Below are positions 57,939-63,539 of a DNA stretch of 63,539 bases, one piece after another. Below the pieces are notes generated by a model. It saw only the letters and a list, made by a program, of their open reading frames with translations. It had not been told where the DNA came from and ran no database searches. Every line of letters starts with the position of its first letter. Position 1 is the first letter of the stretch. This DNA comes from Vibrio anguillarum (lineage in GTDB: Bacteria > Pseudomonadota > Gammaproteobacteria > Enterobacterales > Vibrionaceae): positions 1 through 63,539 of the forward strand of contig NZ_JAHGUP010000001.1 in the NCBI RefSeq assembly GCF_001989995.2, given 5' to 3'. A program made the translations under genes and the position numbers.

Positions 57939-59198
57939 ATGAATCTAACAGAATTGAAGAACAGACCTGTGTCTGATCTTGTGAAACTTGGTGAGAGCCT
58001 AGGCCTCGAAAACCTGGCGCGTCTAAGAAAACAAGACATCATCTTCTCCATCCTAAAAGCGCACGCAAAAAGTGGTGAAGATATATTTGGTGATGGGGTC
58101 TTGGAAATTCTTCAAGACGGTTTTGGTTTCTTACGTAGCGCCGACTGTTCATATTTAGCTGGCCCTGATGATATCTACGTATCACCAAGCCAAATTCGCC
58201 GTTTCAACTTACGCACCGGTGACTCAGTATCCGGCAAAATTCGCCCACCAAAAGAAGGCGAACGTTATTTCGCATTGTTAAAAGTTAACACCGTTAACCA
58301 CGACAAACCGGATAATGCACGTAACAAGATTTTATTTGAGAACTTAACTCCACTGCATGCCAATGAACGTATGATCATGGAGCGTGGTAATGGCTCGACA
58401 GAAGACATTACGGCACGAGTTCTAGACCTTGCCTCTCCGATTGGTAAAGGCCAGCGTGGTTTGATTGTTGCTCCGCCAAAAGCGGGTAAAACCATGTTGC
58501 TACAAAATATCGCGCAAAGTATTGCTAACAACCATCCTGATTGTGTGTTGATGGTGCTACTGATTGACGAACGTCCTGAAGAAGTAACGGAAATGCAACG
58601 CCTTGTGAAAGGCGAAGTGGTTGCTTCTACGTTCGATGAGCCAGCTTCACGTCACGTACAAGTGGCAGAAATGGTGATCGAAAAAGCAAAACGTTTGGTT
58701 GAGCATAAGAAAGATGTCGTTATCCTGCTTGATTCCATCACACGTTTAGCACGTGCTTACAACACAGTGATCCCGTCATCTGGCAAAGTATTGACTGGTG
58801 GTGTGGATGCCAACGCATTGCAACGCCCTAAGCGCTTTTTTGGTGCGGCTCGTAATGTAGAAGAAGGCGGTAGTTTAACGATTATTGCGACGGCACTGGT
58901 TGATACTGGCTCTAAAATGGATGAAGTTATCTACGAAGAGTTTAAAGGTACAGGTAACATGGAATTGCACCTTAACCGTAAAATTGCGGAAAAACGTGTC
59001 TTCCCTGCTATCGACTTCAACCGCAGCGGTACTCGTCGTGAAGAGTTGCTTACTAAACCTGATGAGTTACAAAAAATGTGGATTCTGCGTAAGATCGTTC
59101 ACCCAATGAGTGAAAGTGACGCAATGGAATTCTTAATTGATAAGCTCGCGATGACGAAAACTAATGATGAGTTTTTTGATGCGATGCGCCGTCAATAA
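57939..59198 (+). CDS. rho: Transcription termination factor Rho
   Basis: Hexameric RNA-dependent ATPase that ends transcripts at rut sites. The N-terminal OB-fold primary RNA-binding domain ([22 protein letters not shown]) is followed by the Walker [10 protein letters not shown], Walker [19 protein letters not shown] loop and R loop ([17 protein letters not shown]). The ATG at 57939 ([19 protein letters not shown]) gives 419 residues, the same as E. coli. A TTG eight codons upstream is less likely. Leader of about 150 bases; rho autoregulation is known elsewhere but no element is evident here. Confidence 0.98.
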   Translation: MNLTELKNRPVSDLVKLGESLGLENLARLRKQDIIFSILKAHAKSGEDIFGDGVLEILQDGFGFLRSADCSYLAGPDDIYVSPSQIRRFNLRTGDSVSGKIRPPKEGERYFALLKVNTVNHDKPDNARNKILFENLTPLHANERMIMERGNGSTEDITARVLDLASPIGKGQRGLIVAPPKAGKTMLLQNIAQSIANNHPDCVLMVLLIDERPEEVTEMQRLVKGEVVASTFDEPASRHVQVAEMVIEKAKRLVEHKKDVVILLDSITRLARAYNTVIPSSGKVLTGGVDANALQRPKRFFGAARNVEEGGSLTIIATALVDTGSKMDEVIYEEFKGTGNMELHLNRKIAEKRVFPAIDFNRSGTRREELLTKPDELQKMWILRKIVHPMSESDAMEFLIDKLAMTKTNDEFFDAMRRQ

Positions 59199-59221
59199 TA
59201 GACGCTAAGTTTAGTATGACC

Positions 59222-59249
59222 AACGCCACCGTTTATCGGTGGCGTTTTT
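59222..59249 (+). terminator. Intrinsic terminator of rho
   Basis: A 10-bp perfect stem (AACGCCACCG/CGGTGGCGTT, 59222-59231 with 59237-59246) with a T run, 23 bases after the rho stop. Confidence 0.88.
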
Positions 59250-59306
59250 GTTTGCATTTGACCCATTAACCTTCCACAATAGGCCAAATGTTACAAGGAG
59301 GTTAAA

Positions 59307-60302
59307 ATGCAACAAGGAATGTTGTCGTCGCTTCTCCTCTCGCTATTTTTATTTTGTGCGTGGCCAAGTGCTGCCTCTATAGAAATAACGTCTGATACAG
59401 CTCAAAAATGGCTTCAGGAAGAACAAATTCGCCATAAAAGTGCAGAGCTATTGCAGTACGCGGTACATGATGAATTTGATTCTTTGCGTTTTTCATTACA
59501 ACGTTTAGCGCTATTACCGCAAGAAGCCGCACGTTTTCTGTTGCTGCAAAAAATCGAGCAGTTGGATCTCGCCCTAACGCCGAATATGGTGATATTCATT
59601 GAAGAGCAGCAAGCGCTTGCACCCACTTACCAAGTTGTTGAAAAAGAACAAGGCTATGAATTCTCAACTCCAGCTTTTGACTCTTCTGCGATAGCCAGCC
59701 GTTTATTAAAGCGTTGGCGGCAAGAACAAACCATTCTCGATTTCTTGGTGAAGGCGGAGCGCCAAGAGCTAGTACTGAAAACATGGTTGTCAGGGACTCA
59801 ATATCAAGTAAAAATTCGCGAAACGTTACTGATCCGCGAGTTAGATACACTATCCCCAAGTGCTTTAGCTGCGCTCACTGAGCAACTGACATCAGAGCCA
59901 GTGACCGGATGGTTGCCTTCCACACAAGTGATGGTTCGATTAGCTCAAGTTAGTGAAGATCCTAAAATCTATAAACTCCTGTGGCTGATGCGGGTCGATT
60001 TCTCCATTCAGCAGGAACTCACACGATTAGCCAGCGTAAGCGATGAATTTGCGATAAAACAGATCATGGCCGCCAGTGAAAATCCAAGTTTAAAAGTACA
60101 AGCGATTAAGGCATTAGTTCGCATCAGCCCCATGCGTCCTGATATCCGCGACTTTCTGATAGCCAAAATGTCAATCAATGAAGAGGTCAATTTAGTGGCC
60201 ACTGCTTTGGTCGAGCAAGGACACAGCCGCTGGCTAAAGGATTTACTGGTGAGTAATTCTCAGGTGAAAAGTCGTGGTATTTTGCAAGCCCTCTCTCAAT
60301 AA
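59307..60302 (+). CDS. Exported hypothetical protein with HEAT-like helices
   Basis: Function unknown. A clear signal peptide (LLSLFLFCAWPSAAS) is followed by about 305 residues that are largely helical, with repeated Leu/Ala-rich segments in the last 130 residues (IKQIMAASENPSLKVQAIKALVRIS, LIAKMSINEEVNLVATALV) suggestive of HEAT-type repeats. No catalytic motif is visible. A perfect AAGGAGG lies 7 bases before the ATG, so expression is likely. It lies between rho and ubiD, 77 bases before ubiD, and may be transcribed with it. Confidence 0.72.
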   Translation: MQQGMLSSLLLSLFLFCAWPSAASIEITSDTAQKWLQEEQIRHKSAELLQYAVHDEFDSLRFSLQRLALLPQEAARFLLLQKIEQLDLALTPNMVIFIEEQQALAPTYQVVEKEQGYEFSTPAFDSSAIASRLLKRWRQEQTILDFLVKAERQELVLKTWLSGTQYQVKIRETLLIRELDTLSPSALAALTEQLTSEPVTGWLPSTQVMVRLAQVSEDPKIYKLLWLMRVDFSIQQELTRLASVSDEFAIKQIMAASENPSLKVQAIKALVRISPMRPDIRDFLIAKMSINEEVNLVATALVEQGHSRWLKDLLVSNSQVKSRGILQALSQ

Positions 60303-60379
60303 CCCTATGAAATTTGGGGATCGTTAATGGGTTGTTTTTGTTATACTGCCTGCAGTTTAATCAGCGATGTAGTAGGCCT

Positions 60380-62236
60380 ATGAGCTTTAAGGATTTACGT
60401 GAATTTGTTGACCATCTGGAAAAAACAGGCCAACTAAAACGCATTACTTGCCCGATTGACCCTCATTATGAAATGACGGAAATTAGCGACCGCACTTTGC
60501 GTGCCGCAGGTCCTGCCTTGCTATTTGAAAACCCGATCGGTTATACGGTTCCCGTGCTCACTAACTTGTTTGGCACCGCAAAACGCGTCGCGATCGGCAT
60601 GGGGCGTAAAGAGGTCCAAGAGTTAAGGGAAGTCGGCAAATTACTGGCTTATCTCAAAGAGCCTGAGCCACCACAGGGCTTCAAAGATGCTATCGATAAA
60701 TTGCCTTTATTTAAGCAAGTGCTCAACATGCCAACCAAACGACTACGCAAGGCTCCTTGCCAGGAGATTGTTTGGCAGGGCAACGATGTTGACTTAGACA
60801 AAATCCCAGTGATGAGTTGTTGGGCCGATGATGTTGCTCCTCTTCTGACTTGGGGGCTGACCATCACTAAAGGGCCAAACAAGAAGCGACAAAATCTCGG
60901 GATTTATCGCCAACAGAAACTCAGTAAAAACAAAGTCATTATGCGTTGGTTGGCGCATCGTGGTGGTGCTCTAGATTTAAGAGATTGGATGGACACTCAC
61001 CCCGGAGAGAATTTCCCAGTTTCAGTGGCTTTTGGTGCTGATCCTGCAACCATTTTAGGCGCGGTGACACCAGTGCCAGATACGCTTTCTGAATATGCTT
61101 TTGCGGGATTGCTACGAGGCAGTAAAACAGAAGTGGTTAAATCGCTCAGTAATGATCTAGATGTGCCTGCTAGTGCGGAAATTGTGCTGGAAGGCTACAT
61201 AGATCCAAACGAATATGCTGACGAAGGGCCTTATGGTGATCACACGGGTTACTATAATGAAGTTGAAAAGCATCGTGTCTTTACGGTTACGCATATCACA
61301 ATGCGCAGCAATCCTATCTACCATAGCACTTATACCGGACGCCCACCTGATGAACCAGCTGTACTTGGTGTTGCGTTAAATGAAGTGTTTGTACCTATAC
61401 TCCAAAAACAGTTCCCTGAAATCGTCGATTTCTATTTGCCGCCGGAAGGTTGTTCTTATCGAATGGCGGTGGTGACGATGAAAAAGCAATACCCTGGTCA
61501 TGCAAAGCGAGTCATGATGGGAGTTTGGTCGTTCCTTCGCCAGTTTATGTACACTAAATATGTGGTGGTGTGCGATGAATCAGTCGATGCTCGTGATTGG
61601 AATTCAGTTATCAATGCAATGACAACACATATGGACCCAGTCCGAGACACTTTATTCATCGAACATACACCGATTGATTCACTTGATTTTGCCTCTCCAG
61701 TGGTGGGGCTAGGCTCCAAAATGGGCTTAGATGCTACCATTAAATGGGATGTTGAGAGCGACGGTACAAGACAACAGTCATCACCATCAACGGCTCCTCA
61801 GATCAAAGCTGAGCATTTGGATCAGCTTAGAGCACAGCATTCTGAGATTGTTGATATCTATTTAGTGCCATTTTCTAATGATGGTTTCTTGATTGTATCC
61901 ATGAACAAAGCGTTCGCTGGTCAATCTCAAGAGCTGTTAAAAAAGATATGGGCATTTTTAGAGACATTTTCAAACCTGAAGTTTGTTGTGCTCTGTGATG
62001 ATGATGTGAATATCCGAGATTGGAATGATGTGATTTGGGCGATAACCACGCGCATGGATCCGTCTCGGGATACTGATCGTATAGAAGCTAATGAAGGGCA
62101 ATGTTCCAAGCTCCTGCTGGATGCAACCAACAAACTCTCTGGTGAAGTTCAGCGAGAGTGGGGGACTCCAATCCAAAAAGATCACGAGGTCGTCACCAAA
62201 ATAGACTCGCTCTGGGATGAGCTAGGTATTTTATGA
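60380..62236 (+). CDS. ubiD: 4-hydroxy-3-polyprenylbenzoate decarboxylase UbiD, extended form
   Basis: Prenylated-FMN-dependent decarboxylase of ubiquinone synthesis. The prFMN-binding NLGIYRQQ (residues 172-179) and catalytic-site [11 protein letters not shown] (282-292) are intact. At 618 residues it is about 120 longer than E. coli UbiD. The extra length is a diverged repeat: residues 348-424 (IVDFYLPP ... MDPVRDT) resemble 490-565 (IVDIYLVP ... MDPSRDT), and the normal C-terminal tail (LLDATNKL ... [11 protein letters not shown]) follows the second copy. The ATG at 60380 ([14 protein letters not shown]) is the natural start. The stop overlaps the ferredoxin start by 4 bases. Confidence 0.94.
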   Translation: MSFKDLREFVDHLEKTGQLKRITCPIDPHYEMTEISDRTLRAAGPALLFENPIGYTVPVLTNLFGTAKRVAIGMGRKEVQELREVGKLLAYLKEPEPPQGFKDAIDKLPLFKQVLNMPTKRLRKAPCQEIVWQGNDVDLDKIPVMSCWADDVAPLLTWGLTITKGPNKKRQNLGIYRQQKLSKNKVIMRWLAHRGGALDLRDWMDTHPGENFPVSVAFGADPATILGAVTPVPDTLSEYAFAGLLRGSKTEVVKSLSNDLDVPASAEIVLEGYIDPNEYADEGPYGDHTGYYNEVEKHRVFTVTHITMRSNPIYHSTYTGRPPDEPAVLGVALNEVFVPILQKQFPEIVDFYLPPEGCSYRMAVVTMKKQYPGHAKRVMMGVWSFLRQFMYTKYVVVCDESVDARDWNSVINAMTTHMDPVRDTLFIEHTPIDSLDFASPVVGLGSKMGLDATIKWDVESDGTRQQSSPSTAPQIKAEHLDQLRAQHSEIVDIYLVPFSNDGFLIVSMNKAFAGQSQELLKKIWAFLETFSNLKFVVLCDDDVNIRDWNDVIWAITTRMDPSRDTDRIEANEGQCSKLLLDATNKLSGEVQREWGTPIQKDHEVVTKIDSLWDELGIL

Positions 62237-62502
62237 CTTATACAGTGATCTTGCTGCCGAAAGGCGATACTTTTGAAGTGCAAGACGGTACAACGGTGTT
62301 GGAAGCTGCGCTCAACAAGAACATCTCTTTTCCACACCGTTGTCAAATAGGTGCATGCGCTATGTGTATGTGCAGAAAATTAGAAGGTGTAGTGGAATAT
62401 AACTTAGAACCTATGTTGACTGACGAAGAGCAGCGACAAGGTTGGATATTCCCTTGCCAAGCCTTTGCAACAAGTAACTTAGTACTTACTTTTGCAGAGT
62501 AA
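62233..62502 (+). CDS. Plant-type [2Fe-2S] ferredoxin between ubiD and fre
   Basis: Small electron-transfer protein of 89 residues. The cluster ligands follow the plant/putidaredoxin-type C-x4-C-x2-C-x29-C spacing: Cys37, Cys42, Cys45 and Cys75. Cys47 is an extra cysteine right after the cluster loop. The ATG overlaps the ubiD stop by 4 bases (ATGA), so translation is coupled, and fre begins 14 bases after its stop. Ferredoxin plus flavin reductase domains are fused in several NADH-dependent oxygenase reductases, so the pair could act together. The acceptor is unknown. Confidence 0.9.
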   Translation: MTYTVILLPKGDTFEVQDGTTVLEAALNKNISFPHRCQIGACAMCMCRKLEGVVEYNLEPMLTDEEQRQGWIFPCQAFATSNLVLTFAE

Positions 62503-62516
62503 GTCAGAGGAAAAAC

Positions 62517-63224
62517 ATGACCACCCAATGTAAAGTAAAGTCAATTGAGCCATTAGCCTCTAATACTTATAAAATCATCCTCCAACCTGAAAGTGTTCTT
62601 GCATTTAAAGCTGGGCAATATCTCATGGTAGAAATGGGTGAGAAAGATAAACGTCCATTTTCTATCGCAAGCAGCCCTTGCCGTACTGGTGAACTAGAGT
62701 TGCACATTGGTGCCGCCGAGCACAATGCTTATGCACAGGAAGTGGTTGAGAAAATGAGAACGGCATTAAGCAACAAGGGTTTAGTCAATATAGATGCACC
62801 TCATGGTGATGCGTGGGTAAAAGAAAATGAGCGCCCTCTACTACTCATTGCTGGAGGAACAGGTTTTAGCTATGTACGCTCGATTTTAGATCACTGTATT
62901 AGCCAAAAGAAAAGTAACGCTATCTATTTGTACTGGGGAGCAAAAGACGTTTACCAACTCTATGCAAAAACAGAACTGAGTGAGATTGCTCAGCAATTTG
63001 AGAACATCCACTTTGTACCTGTTGTTGAAACGGCTGATGAAAGTTGGAATGGTAAAGTTGGCAATGTACTCCAAGCGATCAATGATGATTTCGAGTCGTT
63101 AGAAGCGTACGACATTTATATTGCAGGTCGTTTTGATATGGCTGGAGCAGCAAGAGAACAGTTTACCCAATACAAAAATGCAAAAAGCGATCACATGTTT
63201 GCTGATGCCTACGCTTTTATTTAA
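62517..63224 (+). CDS. fre: NAD(P)H-flavin reductase Fre
   Basis: Reduces free flavins (FMN, riboflavin, FAD) with NAD(P)H. 235 residues, close to E. coli Fre. The flavin-binding RPFSIAS is near residue 46, the nicotinamide-binding [10 protein letters not shown] near 107, and the C-terminal [13 protein letters not shown] near 200 mirrors Fre/LuxG. Preceded by AGGAAAA, 14 bases after the ferredoxin. In E. coli fre lies directly after ubiD; reduced FMN is the substrate UbiX needs to make the UbiD cofactor, which gives a rationale for the linkage. Confidence 0.94.
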   Translation: MTTQCKVKSIEPLASNTYKIILQPESVLAFKAGQYLMVEMGEKDKRPFSIASSPCRTGELELHIGAAEHNAYAQEVVEKMRTALSNKGLVNIDAPHGDAWVKENERPLLLIAGGTGFSYVRSILDHCISQKKSNAIYLYWGAKDVYQLYAKTELSEIAQQFENIHFVPVVETADESWNGKVGNVLQAINDDFESLEAYDIYIAGRFDMAGAAREQFTQYKNAKSDHMFADAYAFI

Positions 63225-63247
63225 GATCGAGAGAGATTAAAGCCTAT

Positions 63248-63274
63248 CAAAAGAGAGCGAAATGCTCTCTTTTG
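63248..63274 (+). terminator. Intrinsic terminator of ubiD-fre operon
   Basis: An 11-bp perfect stem (CAAAAGAGAGC/GCTCTCTTTTG, 63248-63258 with 63264-63274), 23 bases after the fre stop. The T run lies within the arm. Confidence 0.75.
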
Positions 63275-63299
63275 ACGCTTTGTGGCTGCTATTTAAACA

Positions 63300-63363
63300 A
63301 AATAGATGTTTTTCTTATTTTTTATTAAAAACCGCTTGCACTCATCTTCGTTCTCCCTATAAT
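63300..63363 (+). promoter_or_regulatory. rRNA operon promoter P1 with A/T-rich UP element
   Basis: TTGCAC at 63336-63341 and TATAAT at 63358-63363 are 16 bases apart and followed by the GC-rich discriminator GCCGCC typical of stringently controlled rrn promoters. The A/T-rich stretch 63300-63330 directly upstream fits an UP element. Confidence 0.8.
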
Positions 63364-63461
63364 GCCGCCTCACTGACACGGCACAGCCAGTAAGGGTTCA
63401 AGCCCAACCAGCAGCCAACCAGTAGGTCAAATCGGTAAGACGAAATAATGTAAAAAAGTGT

Positions 63462-63489
63462 TTGACACTTTTCATTATCTCGCTAGAAT
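63462..63489 (+). promoter_or_regulatory. rRNA operon promoter P2
   Basis: TTGACA at 63462-63467 and TAGAAT at 63484-63489, 16 bases apart, followed by GGCCGCC. The second of a tandem pair, 126 bases after P1. Confidence 0.8.
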
Positions 63490-63530
63490 GGCCGCCTCTT
63501 CAAAGGAAGCCTCGGCAAGCCAGAGAAGAA

Positions 63531-63539
63531 CGCTCTTTA
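63531..63539 (+). promoter_or_regulatory. Start of rrn leader boxA antitermination site (cut by window end)
   Basis: The last bases, CGCTCTTTA, match the beginning of the rrn boxA element (GCTCTTTAACAA). The rest of the leader and the 16S gene lie outside the window. Confidence 0.65.

Noticed and set aside
60380..62236. Extended UbiD as an assembly artefact or frameshift fusion
   Set aside because: The frame is continuous, both repeat copies are diverged at DNA level and the normal C-terminal tail is present, so recent assembly duplication is unlikely.

Overview
The window is a chromosomal backbone segment of a gammaproteobacterium, almost certainly a Vibrio. This rests on three things: gene order (glnA/glnL/glnG next to typA-yihY-dtd-yiiD; gspC-gspN; ompR-envZ near xanP-recG-spoT-rpoZ-gmk; gppA-rhlB divergent from trxA-rho; ubiD-fre just before an rrn promoter), protein sequences close to Vibrio orthologues, and moderate GC. 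The species cannot be fixed by eye. I see no transposase, integrase, phage, toxin-antitoxin or CRISPR sequence. The content is core genome with a few lineage-specific genes.

Layout. 1-3.8 kb: adenosine deaminase and a membrane GGDEF-EAL sensor. 3.9-8.8 kb (minus strand): glnA, a DUF4124 periplasmic protein, and NtrB/NtrC, with a sigma54 promoter and an NtrC site upstream of glnA. 9-15.4 kb: typA, yihY, dtd, yiiD, facing an AsmA-family gene. 15.4-18.8 kb (minus): pckA, hslO, hslR. 19-30.3 kb (plus): a complete type II secretion operon gspC to gspN with overlapping or near-touching genes. 30.3-33.3 kb (minus): cysQ, nudE, nfuA, comF-like. 33.4-42.7 kb: bioH, a Vibrio-type hypothetical, tex, greB, an AbrB-like membrane protein, a GlpM-like protein, trmK, a LysR regulator, an ABM monooxygenase and a nitroreductase. 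42.9-46.2 kb: a DUF3187 outer-membrane protein, ompR and envZ. 46.2-53.3 kb (minus): xanP, recG, spoT, rpoZ, gmk. 53.7-63.2 kb: yhhQ behind a probable preQ1-I riboswitch, gppA and rhlB (minus), trxA, rho, an exported hypothetical, then ubiD, a [2Fe-2S] ferredoxin and fre. The last ~240 bases are tandem promoters and the leader of a ribosomal RNA operon whose 16S gene lies beyond the window.

Functional groups. NtrB/NtrC act through the NtrC site and sigma54 promoter on glnA. The gsp products build one envelope-spanning secretion machine. SpoT, GppA, Gmk and omega handle guanine nucleotides and (p)ppGpp. XanP imports purine bases and has a PurR-type operator on its promoter. TrxA, NfuA, ferredoxin and Fre are redox and Fe-S proteins.

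Most interesting points: (i) UbiD is about 120 residues longer than the E. coli enzyme because of a diverged internal duplication near its C-terminus; (ii) a small ferredoxin gene overlaps the ubiD stop and precedes fre; (iii) the preQ1-I-like aptamer whose second helix would hide the yhhQ ribosome-binding site; (iv) a strong terminator separating ompR from envZ; (v) a palindrome plus 22-bp-spaced repeat upstream of gspC; (vi) Ala instead of Gly before the GspI cleavage site. I found no clearly new multi-gene system. The ubiD-ferredoxin-fre cluster is the closest candidate.
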